Assembly: GCF_001039355.2 (NCBI RefSeq) | Contig: NW_019775471.1 | Coordinates: forward strand, 236,042 to 268,964 | Length of the DNA: 32,923 bases | Reading direction: 5' to 3' | Source of the DNA: Lingula anatina | Lineage: Eukaryota > Brachiopoda > Lingulata > Lingulida > Lingulidae | In this document: positions 23,533-32,562 of the stretch, one piece after another | Layout of the letters: every line of letters starts with the position of its first letter | How positions within the stretch are numbered: position 1 is the first letter of the stretch | Translations under genes and position numbers: made by a program | Notes under the pieces: generated by a model | The model's input: the letters and a program-made list of their open reading frames with translations, nothing else | Database searches by the model: none | What the model was told of the DNA's origin: nothing

Positions 23533-26500
23533 GATTGAGGTAAACACAACATCGCTTAGTACCAGACAAGATGTCGCTTACTGCATGTAAAAACTAAAAT
23601 TCTTAACTAAAGTTTTAACAAATCTACGATAACAATTTCTTAGTTTTTAATCATGTTGAAACTTTTATTAACAATAAAAACAAACAACATCACTTAGCAC
23701 CAGACAAGATGTCGCTTACAGCATGTAAAAACTAAAATTCTTAACTACAACTGTTAATTTTGGTCAAAAATGGGTAAAGGGCCATTTTCCCATACTTACT
23801 TCCGGCTAATGAATCTATTAAACTAGTTTTTCCGTCTCCAAATGTCCTCGCACAACTGCTCTGAAAGCAACTTCGTATCAAATGATGATAATCATGATAA
23901 TGATTTCTATTTATTAATAGTCTAAAATCTAGATTGCTATCTCACCTCAAAATAGGTGTTAAATTGACGATAAAAGCTTTGAATGGCCTATGCTTACACA
24001 TAACAACGAAAAATATAAACATCAATATTTTGTCAATTTCAAGGGGAATTGTATTATTTACATCAGCACAAAGGTAGATGCATTTATGAAAAATCAGATG
24101 AAATATACTGTAAATCTCATTTGTTGCGTAAAGATGATAATAAACCCTTAAAGTATTCTTAAAGTATATTGTTCGTATGATATCCAAATTTCACAATAAA
24201 CACATTGTGAACAACTCATAGAAATATAATAATTCTATTTTACCACCGAAACGGCGAGTAATGCAATTATTCTGGAATTTAAGCTTGCCATCACATCATG
24301 TGACCTCCATATTAACTCTCTTTAAGAGAATATCACAAAAAAGAGAAGATTATTAGAAAAAAAGGGGCTTACTTTGAAAGTCGGAACGGATTCATTTACC
24401 ATTGGTAAGCATGGGAAAACTGTCCTTTACCCCAGGAAAATCCATTTTCTGGCCAAAATGAACAGTTGTTATCTCTTCAACCATTCAAGAATTATTATGA
24501 TTGATGAGGCTTAACAACTAAAGGCTATAAGTTCTACCAAGCACACCCCCTCCGATTTACTCTTATCCTCCATTCTTTAGTGACATCTAGTGACTTCGTT
24601 TCAGATCCCAGTTTGTCCCGCATTGTCATATATGGAGAGGTTACTCAAGGCTACACGCCGGTAGTTGGCGCCACTGTGAAGGCTTATGTTGACGCAAGTA
24701 ATGGGAAAACCCACACACTACAACTGCTTGATAACGGGGCAGGTAAGTATACGTATTCGTTGTATCAGTTTGAATACTGCTTCCATGATTATTATTTCAC
24801 TCATTTATGAAATCATGTCGGTATTTCATGCTTTTTTGAAAGAAAAAACGTTACAAACATACTTTGCTCTAAAAAGTTAGTGTATCCTTTTATGAAGCTC
24901 CAAAATTGACATAAACTGCGATGGGCTCTGTTGGCATAAATCTCATATATACGACCTTTTTAACCCAACTAATAATGTAAGTTCCAGTTTTCACGTTGAC
25001 GCTGGTCCTATATCCCTAGGCTTGCTATTCAAACCTTGCTTAATTGCACACATTATACTTTTGGGAAATAATTACATATAATTCTTACATGTCTGTTTTT
25101 GTTTCTCACAAAGGTGCGGATAATACCAAGAACGACGGCATCTACTCGGCATATTTCCTGACATTTGAAGGCGACGGGACGCATTCTGTGCGAGTTGTAG
25201 TGAAAGGCGAAGACGGTGTTTCAGTTAAGTCTGTAGTTGGTGGACAAAGATTACCAATCATTACCAACACAAGTAAGCTCTATACTCGTTTTTGCATATT
25301 TAACTTGCCTAATGACCATACGTGTTAACGTCGCCATTTGTAAAAATTGTCTGTCATCAGAAATAACTACATTTAAGTCTCCTTTTCATGCTGTGTCAAG
25401 TATGTTGAATTATAACGATCAACGTTCTTTAGATCAATTTTGATATAACATGCAGATTAACTGTCACGCAGTGTTAATGTACAAGATAGCGACATCAAGC
25501 AACATGACAAAGTTATATGTTTGCATGTGTACATCTAAATCAGTAGTTGTCATTTAACTCATTTGCTCTAAAAAGCTGAGTCATTGTGCAATTTGAGAAA
25601 AATACCTTCTACCAATTTGGGCCTTTACAAACGTTTTGGCGATACATTTTAAGCTGCAGCAAATGCCATAAAGCCGGAGGTTGTGTACACACCAATAGAA
25701 CCATTCGAGCGTTCCGACAGCGGAGGTTTATTCACAGTTAAGAATCTCCCAACTTCGACGCCTGGTTCAGAACCACCTGACCTGTACCCTCCTGGCACAA
25801 TCTACGACCTGGTGTTGTCAGCAGTTAACACTGAGAATAAAACTGTTACATTGTCCTGGACAGCAACTGGTGATGATCTGGACCAAGGAAAAGGTTAGTA
25901 GGAAGTTGTTTGCATTATGTCCGATTCAGTAGACATATTAACCAGACCAAAGTGTCATAACTTATTGTTATGCAAAGTTACGTGTGTTATATGGTAGACT
26001 CAAAATTCCGTATTATAGACTAAGTTAAGCACTGACGTATATACGTGCAAATCAAAGCCTTGCCGATAATGCTACAGGCACAGCAAAGGATAATCACTTC
26101 ACGTTTCATGATATAGATTTATAACTGCGAAAAAATCTGATTCATTATTCCAAGACACTTTTCAAAGACACTGATATTGCATGCTTCATAACAAAGTACT
26201 TTTCTCCGTCTAAAAGGATCGTTGATTTTATCTATGATCAGTATTCAAAGCAAAACTTAAATGGCCCGCTTGTTTTATATAGATACCGGTAATTCTTATT
26301 TATTCATTTACCTTCTTTCAGCATCGAGTTACATTATTCGCTACAGCACCTCAATCTCACAACTCCGACTCAACTTCAGTAACACCTATAAACTCCTTGA
26401 CAAGGATATTATCCAGGGAAAACTTGATTCACCCTTGCCAGCAGGTGCAACAGAAACTTTTCGCGTCCAATTCAACCAAAGAGTTAATTCCAACATCACG

Positions 26501-27685
26501 TATTTCATTGCGCTTTTGGCATCAGATGACAAAAATAAGATAGGACAAGTTTCGAATATCGTCTCGGTATTTTTTGTCTACAGTTATCCGTTACCCTCAG
26601 TAGAGCCAGTAACAAGTACGACCCAAGAAACAACCTCGTCATCATCATCAGGACTCTCTCCCGTTCAACAAATCGCCATTGGAAGTGCTTCTGCGGCGGT
26701 GGCTCTGCTGATTATTGTGGTGATTGCAGCGGCTTTCATAGTCTGCCCTGACTTAAAGAAACCTAAAGGTGGACACTTCCCTAATCCTCGTGATGATGGA
26801 GTTCAAGATCGCCACAACATCCACGGCTCTCATCCGGTTAATCCTTACGAATTCCGAAATTACTGGCATCACCCACACGAGGACAAAATATCACATCCCC
26901 ATGTTCATCAAGCGAAGCAAGACAAAGTTAAGTCAGACTTCGGCTCTGCTCTTGCCTCTTACCCTCCGCCAAATAGATCAGGATACCCCTTCCCGGCTGC
27001 CCCAAAGAGAATTGTGTCGAATGACAATGCGTCAGGTCAATTTAAGGCGGATGTTAAGCCAAATGAAGTGCCTCGCCAGCATGGATATTACAACTTCAGA
27101 AACGACACTAACCGGCTGAACCAAAACGTATCAACAGTGGCCAAAGGGAATACATACATCAACCTTGCAGTGGATCAAACAGGCCCTACTAATTCCCTAC
27201 CAACGAATGCTACAGAACATGGTACGCCTGGCGTAAGACGTTCTGGGGAATATAACAAATATGCCCCAGAGGAACAGGCACCAGAATCGAAGCCTTATTG
27301 GAACAGGAACCTCCAATACCCAGAACGGAGAATGGACACACTGCACCTCGGTGCAGCTACGGCGATGATACCAGGTTACGAAGAAAATATTTATGCTACC
27401 AATAATCTAAGGCCTACGAAACCGCAACCTACCCCTCACAACGACTCTTCCTTCGTTAACAAAGTGGAACCGCAGCACAGTGCTTTCAGTAGCCAGAATT
27501 ACCAACCGACTGGATACACGCAATATGGAAACAGGGGCTCACAAGACTGGAGGGGTTTTAGAGAACCGCAGGCTTCTACTAATACTGGAAATAACGCTCC
27601 ACCAATCGTTGACCGGACAACAAAACCACCGCAAGTTCCGCAAGTGGCCCTCAAGATGCCCCTATCCATATATGGAAGAGAATGA
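12908..27685 (+). CDS. CLCA-like calcium-activated chloride channel regulator, copy 2 (complete, 13 coding exons)
   Basis: Exons: 12908-13087, 14388-14682, 15214-15506, 16168-16303, 20107-20225, 20629-20862, 21251-21547, 21940-22149, 23090-23228, 24605-24742, 25114-25272, 25654-25893, 26322-27685. All are flanked by AG/GT and phases sum to 1267 codons plus TGA. Domains: signal peptide (about 1-24, [12 protein letters not shown]); CLCA N-terminal domain with the start [24 protein letters not shown], and zinc-protease site HEWGH (164-168) followed by G-L-F-D-E; Cys-rich FCDN...APNRQN...CGG; VWA 329-510 with MIDAS DVSGS (334-338), Thr408 and Asp438; beta-sandwich with LLDNGAG; FnIII about 735-915; a short Ser/Thr linker; TM about 928-955; cytoplasmic tail of about 312 residues. 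The ATG pair at 12908/12911 precedes the signal peptide. The order matches full-length CLCA proteins of vertebrates. The protein is expected at the cell surface or partly shed, acting on matrix or on TMEM16-type channels by family knowledge. A retroelement lies antisense in intron 4. The 3' end is frameshifted relative to copy 1. Confidence 0.92.
13364..13427. repeat. (GT)n-(GA)n compound microsatellite
   Basis: A GT run (13364-13398) passes directly into a GA run (13398-13427) in the first intron of CLCA copy 2. Confidence 0.97.
14849..15100. mobile_element. Foldback MITE-like element in intron 2 of copy 2
   Basis: The two halves are inverted copies: TAGATTGATTTAATATGATCGATTTG...TTAAGCGGCTAAGAT on the left pairs with ATCTAAGCCGCTTCAG...GATAGATCAATCTA on the right. 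Outer ends (GGTTCCCATA and TCTGGGAATGGCCCC) and the core TTAACTACCCCCTAACAGC also occur in the element at 31112-31904, so they belong to one family. There is no coding capacity. A non-autonomous DNA transposon is likely. Confidence 0.65.
15214..15506 (+). other. Catalytic zincin exon of CLCA copy 2
   Basis: This exon encodes the CLCA metalloprotease centre: HEWGH at 15228-15242 (two His ligands and catalytic Glu), then Gly, and Asp-Glu in GLFDEY (the HExxH...GxxDE signature of CLCA zincins). All key residues are present, so the enzyme should be active. In known family members this domain drives self-cleavage of the precursor. A short SGCRF...[10 protein letters not shown] block follows, typical of the metzincin-like Met-turn region (Ile-Met-Ser). 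The inference of activity rests on motif conservation only. Confidence 0.85.
16344..16451 (-). repeat. 3' terminal direct repeat of the retroelement
   Basis: About 107 bases, matching 19772-19883 in the same orientation, sharing for example GTCGTTTAGCGTTTATTGG and AACTTGACAATGATCGCTAT. It differs from its partner by several substitutions and one small indel (TATAGTAC against ACATAAGTCTAC), so the insertion is not very recent. Confidence 0.85.
16920..17901 (-). pseudogene. Retroelement integrase remnant
   Basis: On the minus strand this region has an N-terminal His/Cys zinc-binding part (SAHQG...CRNHCNC), the core motifs CADYF...[10 protein letters not shown] (first Asp), STDGETEF (second Asp) and [18 protein letters not shown] (catalytic Glu), and a C-terminal part ending in LQNRKFL. 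Two frame breaks are visible: between about 17443 and 17504, just after the second Asp, and near 17033. The integrase type is that of metazoan Gypsy elements. It is not intact. Confidence 0.85.
18001..18682 (-). pseudogene. Retroelement protease region fused to pre-integrase linker
   Basis: A 227-codon open frame on the minus strand. The first part resembles the retropepsin region of Gypsy elements, with the catalytic Asp-Thr-Gly replaced by Asp-Ile-Gly (MADIGYQSC) and a later ILGATILR strand. After the motif CTCPKRR the frame passes directly into [14 protein letters not shown], a motif that normally sits after RNase H. The whole reverse transcriptase/RNase H segment has therefore been removed and the frame is open across the junction. 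With the altered active site the protease is probably dead. Confidence 0.75.
18780..19773 (-). pseudogene. Retroelement gag remnant
   Basis: On the minus strand, 19773-19453 has a Cys-His start ([12 protein letters not shown]) followed by a gag-like segment ([21 protein letters not shown]). A frame break near 19430-19453 separates it from 19430-18864, which has [26 protein letters not shown] and [20 protein letters not shown]. Cys/His-rich remains near 18864-18910 are split by another shift. The pattern matches gag of Gypsy elements from marine invertebrates. It is not functional. Confidence 0.8.
19772..19883 (-). repeat. 5' terminal direct repeat of the retroelement
   Basis: About 112 bases, partner of 16344-16451. 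Because the coding remnants run on the minus strand, this is the upstream repeat. The gag start codon lies directly at its inner edge (about 19771-19773), leaving almost no untranslated leader. Confidence 0.85.
20107..21547 (+). other. VWA domain of CLCA copy 2 with complete MIDAS
   Basis: Three exons (20107-20225, 20629-20862, 21251-21547) encode the von Willebrand A domain. The metal-ion-dependent adhesion site is complete: Asp-Val-Ser-Gly-Ser (residues 334-338), Thr408 in [10 protein letters not shown], and Asp438 in VVVSDGEE. In the family this site binds the channel partner through a divalent ion. The window's first exon (1-169) is the equivalent of the last part of 21251-21547 in copy 1. 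Confidence 0.88.
22299..22632. mobile_element. MITE-like element with GGGATAATAACTCTT ends (copy A), intron 8 of copy 2
   Basis: The left end GGGATAATAACTCTT (22299-22313) is matched by an inverted, partly decayed right end GAAGAGTTATTATTG (22618-22632). The interior is almost the same as 31392-31726: ATTTCACAATAAAAACC, GTGACCTCCATTGATG, the palindrome AATCTCTTAAGAGATT, and CATTAACCATTGGTAAGTATG. There is no coding capacity. Confidence 0.8.
23474..23531. repeat. (AT)29 microsatellite
   Basis: Perfect AT run of about 58 bases in the intron after exon 9 of CLCA copy 2. Around it, a sequence containing CACTTAGCACCAGACAAGATGTCGCTTACTGCATG-like text occurs twice (about 23552-23610 and 23690-23750), a short local duplication. 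Confidence 0.95.
24155..24475. mobile_element. Diverged copy of the same MITE family, intron 9 of copy 2
   Basis: Shares TCGTATGA, TTTCACAATAAACACATTGTGAA, TTTTACCACCGAAACGGCGAG, CATGTGACCTCCAT, TTTACCATTGGTAAGCATGGG and GGCCAAAATGAACAGTTGTTATC with the copies at 22299 and 31392, but with many changes and no clean ends. It is an older insertion. A reversed relative (CACTTACCGCCGTTTTGGTGGTAAAA) occurs near 22833-22856 and, in copy 1, near 1125-1147. Confidence 0.6.
26662..27685 (+). other. Transmembrane helix and shortened, frame-shifted tail of CLCA copy 2
   Basis: The transmembrane run ([20 protein letters not shown], about 26662-26745) is close to that of copy 1, and the first part of the tail aligns well ([36 protein letters not shown]). 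Relative to copy 1, three stretches are missing in frame: about 8 residues after ESKPYW, about 140 residues before AATAM, and about 200 residues before [10 protein letters not shown]. Near 27662 a further small loss changes the frame, so the protein ends SIYGRE instead of ESPRYTIYK. The old terminal codons are still readable in another frame up to 27713. Confidence 0.8.
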
Positions 27686-27794
27686 ATCACCACGGTACAC
27701 CATTTATAAGTAATCTTTATTTTACGAGCTTATCAAAAGGCCTGTTTAACATCGAGTTCGAGGAAGCATACTGGGCATGCCTAGTGCCTGAAGC

Positions 27795-27800
27795 AATAAA
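27795..27800 (+). promoter_or_regulatory. Candidate proximal polyadenylation signal AATAAA, copy 2
   Basis: AATAAA about 110 bases after the stop codon. At the same place in copy 1 (about 7189-7196) the sequence is AGTAAGAAAA, so the signal is absent there. It is an alternative to the distal site at 28828. Confidence 0.3.
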
Positions 27801-28827
27801 ATTGTGAAAACGGTAAAGAAGCTTCGATAACAAATAGTAGATCGAGTAGTCATATATATTGTCTGGAGATAATATAGTATTAGACAAAAAGTTGTATTAA
27901 GAAAGTTAACTTTGACGCAAAACCAGTATGTTTTGCCTTTTCTAGAGTTCATTTTTTTAATATTATTTCAAGTAGTGGATGAAAATCGTTTTGGAGATAC
28001 ATATTCCGAATAGAAGTATCATGTGTTTGGAGAGCTAAAATAATGATCCATGATCTACTTCATGATATAAATAGTGATACTATTTATATCGTGAAGTATA
28101 CAACGTATGTGGTACTCTGTTTTAGTTGAAAGTTTTATTGCCATGTTGCCACGCTAACTCCTGACAACATAGAAGTCAGATATGTTAACACAAAACATGC
28201 TTTTCATTGTGTATTCATTTATTATTAGCACATATGTGTAACATGATTGAAACTGTTGAAAAGTTTAACTGATTCACAATCACACAAATCATGGCACATA
28301 ATAGTTGGAATGCGGCTTATCGTTATTTTTACGAAATTGACAGAATGGGGAAGAAAAGCCAAGAATTGGATAAGCATATCATATTCCCCAGCTCTAGTTG
28401 GTTACAATATATTGGACAATATCCCAGGAATTCAACTTACTAATATATATGTTATTCACTTTTTCGGGCTTTAATTTCATAACTCATGCAAATGAGAATA
28501 TTTACTTAACTACTGTAAAGTATATATGCTTCACGAGCACACGCCCACAACGGAAGAAAATCTATACATATACACAAAATTGGACTATGTATTAAAGTTA
28601 GATTGAATATTATAAATATCATAATCACAAGAACGATGGACCATATTATCAATATATACTTGTGAATACGTATATTACATGCTATGCACTTTATACATTC
28701 ATCGGTGATAAAACTATGCATAGATGTAAATGAGTGCATTAATGTATAGAACAATTTGCCTGGCAGTTAGCAATTCACTCACCGTTTAATTGTATACGAT
28801 CCAATTATTCCAGAAAGAAGAGTTTCC

Positions 28828-28833
28828 AATAAA
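28828..28833 (+). promoter_or_regulatory. Candidate distal polyadenylation signal AATAAA, copy 2
   Basis: AATAAA within TTTCCAATAAAATG, followed by GTGTCATTGTGTTTGT. It is the counterpart of 8205-8210 after copy 1, with signal and GT-rich element kept. Confidence 0.4.
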
Positions 28834-28928
28834 ATGTATGCTTTCCAGATCTGTATCACAGTGTCATTGTGTTTGTAAAAAATAATTTATCATATTTCAC
28901 ATCAAAACAATACTCATCTTTAACAAAA

Positions 28929-29300
28929 TCATGGACGATTGGTTTTTGAGAATCCTGGTGCACTTCCTGGTGTTTTAGTGTAGGGACAATCTCTCCTACA
29001 ATGGCCTAAAGACCCACACGCAAAACACGACCCGCTCCTTCCTTGTCCGTAGGGGCTGACAGCAGAAGTGACTGGTGGCGTGAAAGAACCTGGACTGACT
29101 GCTCCTGGTGTAACACAGGGAAACGCCCATAGTTGTCTACTAAAAATAGGCTGAGCACAGTAAACAGGATAAGTACTACTAACGTTAGATTTGCTGGAGC
29201 CATGACCTCCTTTCGAAATAGATTTGCTCAATTTACGCTTTTTCAATGCCTTGCTTTCCGCTCTGTTAACTTTCTTTGCATCCTCAGAGTCACTGGCCAA
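28929..29300 (-). pseudogene. Gag-like fragment with CCHC zinc knuckle
   Basis: An open frame of about 123 codons on the minus strand ends in a clear retroviral-type zinc knuckle, CFACGSLGHCRRDC (28986-29027, pattern C-x2-C-x4-H-x4-C), after a Lys/Arg/Ser-rich segment (KALKKRKLSKSISKGG). Upstream on the minus strand an in-frame stop interrupts it, with more acidic coding-like sequence in another frame (about 29320-29360). No reverse transcriptase follows. It is most likely a broken end of a retroelement (Gypsy- or DIRS-like). A cellular CCHC protein exon is less likely. It is not related in sequence to the gag at 18780-19773. Confidence 0.55.
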
Positions 29301-31111
29301 AGGATTGGCTTCGTAAAAGCTCTTCTAATTCAGTATCGAAATCAAACTGAATGCGGTTGCCTTCTTGACGGCATTTGATTGAAACCTCGGTCTTAATCTT
29401 TGTTGGATAAAACCATGTAATTCGCTCATTAAGATTTCCAACTCAGAATTTACTTGAGCCTTTTAGGTCTTTTAACGATTCCGCCTGCGACTGCACGGAC
29501 TCTAGTATTTGTATTAGCCAAACGCCCTCTGACACCACTGAAAAATGCGCGCTCCAAAATTTACGTGTCAACTAGTCTGCGCTAACTGGTCGAATGAACA
29601 ACTGTCGTAACTTACCCACAATTCTTACCAGTATCACAACTAACACAATATATACAGTGTCGCCCCCTAGGAGAAAATAATTCCATTCTTATTCACTTCG
29701 TTCAACCGAATAGAATTATATTCATTTGAATGATGGCATGTGTTTCAATTTCTCCTATTGGTAAAAAAAAATCACCAGTTACACCATTGATCAGGATGTG
29801 TTCAGTGATGATGTCATTAGCCAGTTATGTTTCATCTGACCTCATTTTCCTTGATATATGATCATATTCTATTTTGATTATTATAAATAACTTATGTTGT
29901 TCATAACCCTTGAAGGTGGAGATGGAATGCTTAATGAAATGGGCCTTAACTCGAAATTTAGAATATTTTAATAAATGTAGATAACCTGTATTGCTTATCC
30001 TTAGTTTCAGTGTTTACTACAAACTCACAACCTAGATAGTGACCAAATGTTATCTCACAACTAACTAACCAAGTGTTCGTTTTAATTTTTTTTTTTTTAT
30101 CTTAAACTTTTCTTTGCAGGAAGATTTTTGGAACATGTAATTAGTTACAGGATATCATATTTTTGTGATTAGTTCAAGGGATTTTTATTTATTTATTTAT
30201 TTTTTAGATAGGTAAGCTAGACCAGGGGCTGAAAACCAGAATTAAAACAGCATTTTTTAATATTAAGCTCAAATGAGTAATGGTTGATTTTCACTGAAGA
30301 ATGGACAGCAGGAAAAACTTAACATTTCTCTTTATTATTCATATGAGGTATTTGAGTGTGTGTCCGGGGGGGGGAGTGTTAACTGATTTTGTTGGGGAAT
30401 TGTTCCATTCATCCTTGGACATAATAACTTTATTATGTACAAAATTCATCCAACATATAGCTGTAACTGTCTGTATGTGCCTTATCTATAGTCTTGTTAT
30501 ATTATGATATTCAATGATATCTGATACATCAACAAGTGTATTTAACCCAAGTTTTCTTTTAATTGCATGTTTTTAATTAAATTGTGTTGGAAGTTATCAA
30601 TATTATATGTAAGTCAGGTCATTGTAGTGCTCAGACAGTATATTTGAATCTGTGACACATCCAAACAGTCTGTTTTAAAAAAAAGAGGTCATTTTCTCTA
30701 TAATAGGTCTTACTAAAAATTACATTTTCAAAAATGTATTTAATCATTCGATTTGTTGTGTACCCAAATTCATTCAAAGAATTGTGTTTTGTCTTTTTGA
30801 AATTGATTGTCATATTTTATCTCATGGTCGATAGCATGTACTTAGTGCATGTAAAATGTTCATAGAAATAAATGCAACTTTCTTGTTGCATGAAAGAACG
30901 TTTTGTCGAGTTTGTTTTTCTTTCTTTGAAAATGGATTGTTGCTTAGGATTTGAAGAAGTTGTAGCGGGTGTGAATCTATGGGCCACCCAAAAGCATATA
31001 TTTGGTAGAAAAAAAAAAGCGAATCCAGTTAAATAATACTTCTGTTTCAATTACTTTAAATGATTCACTCCAGCGTTCGGTATGCATAAGGTCGTGTGCA
31101 GAATAAAAGTT
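29301..31111. other. Intergenic, nothing recognised
   Basis: AT-rich DNA with a poly-T tract (about 30087-30100), a TTTA-repeat run (about 30184-30205) and a G9 tract near 30367. Only short open frames occur, without codon pattern or known motifs. I see no RNA gene. 29301-29660 may still belong to the broken retroelement next to it. Confidence 0.5.
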
Positions 31112-31904
31112 ATGGTACCAGCAGGATCGATCCAGCTCTGAGGGGAATCTCACTGAAGGGCAAGCAATTAATCAGCTTACTTATCTGGCACGCCCCCTCC
31201 AGAAGCAACGGGTAACTTTTTGGAGTAGGTGAAAGGTGGTCGCTCGTTTTCGCACATGAATGTTAGGCCCCATTCCCAGAGATAAGATCGATCTAAGCCC
31301 CTGGGGGTTCACGCTAGATAGCCGTCAGTCGAGCGGGCACGAAAGTTAATTACCCCCTTACAGCTTGTAGTAGGCGGGACGGATATTTAAAGGGATAATA
31401 ACTCTTCGTATGAGATCTATATTTCACAATAAAAACATTGTAAAATACCTCATACAAATATAATATATTCTGTTTTACCACAAAAACGGCAGTTAAAGCT
31501 ATTATTCTGATATCTGAGCTTGTCTTCAGACCACGTGATCTCCATTGATGACTATACTCTGTTATAATCTCTTAAGAGATTATAACAAAAAACCAAACTT
31601 TTTAGAAAAAAACAGGGACTAACTCTGAATGTAAGAATGGATTCATTAACCATTGGTAAGTATGGGAAAATTGTTGTTTACCCCAGGAAAATTCATTTTT
31701 TGGCCAAAACGAAGAGTTATTATCCCTTTAAGCGATTATCTGACGATAATCTAGTGAGACTCCCCACGGGGATAGATCGATCTAAGATCTATGGGAATGC
31801 GCCCTTACCCCTATCTTCCCGAAGGGGCGTGTCAGACAATAAAGTTACGTGGAGTGCCTTAAACGAGATTCCCCGCAGACGTAAATCGATTCTGCTGGTA
31901 CCAT
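31112..31904. mobile_element. Foldback element with long inverted ends, carrying a nested MITE
   Basis: Terminal inverted repeats ATGGTACCAGCAGGATCGAT (31112-31131) and ATCGATTCTGCTGGTACCAT (31885-31904) match at 19 of 20 positions. The inverted similarity runs about 200 bases inwards on both sides (GGGGAATCTC, CACGCCCC, CATTCCCA, GATCGATCT). Without the nested insert the element is about 460 bases. There is no coding capacity. Core and outer motifs are shared with 14849-15100. The class is uncertain; it resembles a non-autonomous DNA transposon. Confidence 0.8.
31392..31726. mobile_element. MITE-like element (copy B), nested in 31112-31904
   Basis: Perfect terminal inverted repeats GGGATAATAACTCTT (31392-31406) and AAGAGTTATTATCCC (31712-31726), flanked by TTAA on both sides if one extra base at each end is counted (left TTTAA-AGGG, right CCCT-TTAAG), so TTAA is a candidate target duplication. 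The interior is nearly identical to 22299-22632 and includes the palindrome AATCTCTTAAGAGATT. It is the best-preserved copy of the family here. Confidence 0.85.
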
Positions 31905-32229
31905 GACATTTATTTTGAACATGCATGGCCAAAATGAGTTTGGATGACCAAGAGTGCTGTTTTACATACAGGGACTACACACAATGATTTGTTTTGTGTT
32001 AATTGTTTACGCGTAGCTATTCCATCTTCTGCCTGCGATAACCAAAGTATATTATCGTCGTCGTTTAGCCAAAAATAAAAGAGTAAAAAAAAAGAGGTCG
32101 ACCTTGCTTGCCATTAAAATCAACACGCACATGCGTTATAAAGGACATTAAAATATAAGTCCGATCTGTATTCAGTTTATTTGTCAGCGTGCGCTGGTCT
32201 TAAAATTATTCAATCAATAGGCTAAACTA

Positions 32230-32562
32230 GTGCGCACGAGACGGGCCATCATAAGTATTCACCGAGTTACAATAACGACCTCTCCATTTTTGTCCTGCCT
32301 ACAAAATCTACAAAAGGCGTTTTACAGACTATCTATCACGTTTTATAAAATTCTGTGTATAAACCCCGACTGTGGAAATGTTACCAGAGATAACTTGTCT
32401 CGTTCACTGCGATATTTAGGGAGCACATACATGAAGAAAGGCAACAAGGAAGCTGCCAGACAGCATCTAAGTATCGCATTGGATGAAGAGGTCAAGTTAC
32501 ATTCGCAGGACGACACACACCCACACATCATGGAAACAAGAGCTCTTTTGGCTCAAATCTAG
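32230..32562 (+). CDS. Possible terminal exon of a TPR-repeat protein
   Basis: An open frame ends at 32562. Its last 60 or so codons look protein-like, with one tetratricopeptide-type helix pair: SLRYLGSTYMKKGNKEAARQ followed by HLSIALDEEVKLH. It shows the Leu-Gly, Tyr, Gly, Ala and Ala-Leu spacing of a TPR, then a C-terminal ETRALLAQI. The first half is less convincing. A possible acceptor is TTTTACAG at about 32320-32327. It could be the last exon of a larger TPR gene whose other exons lie upstream unseen or are missing (fragment). It is unrelated to the CLCA genes. Confidence 0.35.
   Translation: MRTRRAIISIHRVTITTSPFLSCLQNLQKAFYRLSITFYKILCINPDCGNVTRDNLSRSLRYLGSTYMKKGNKEAARQHLSIALDEEVKLHSQDDTHPHIMETRALLAQI

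Larger units (their letters stand above)
27686..28880 (+). other. 3' flank/3' UTR of CLCA copy 2, homologous to 7113-8280
   Basis: No gene is seen. It aligns by eye over its length with the 3' flank of copy 1 (for example GAGCTT-TCAAAAG, AGTAGTGGAT, ACGGCTTATCG-like and TTTCCAATAAAAT blocks). The duplicated unit therefore reaches to about here. Beyond 28880 the homology stops. Confidence 0.7.
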
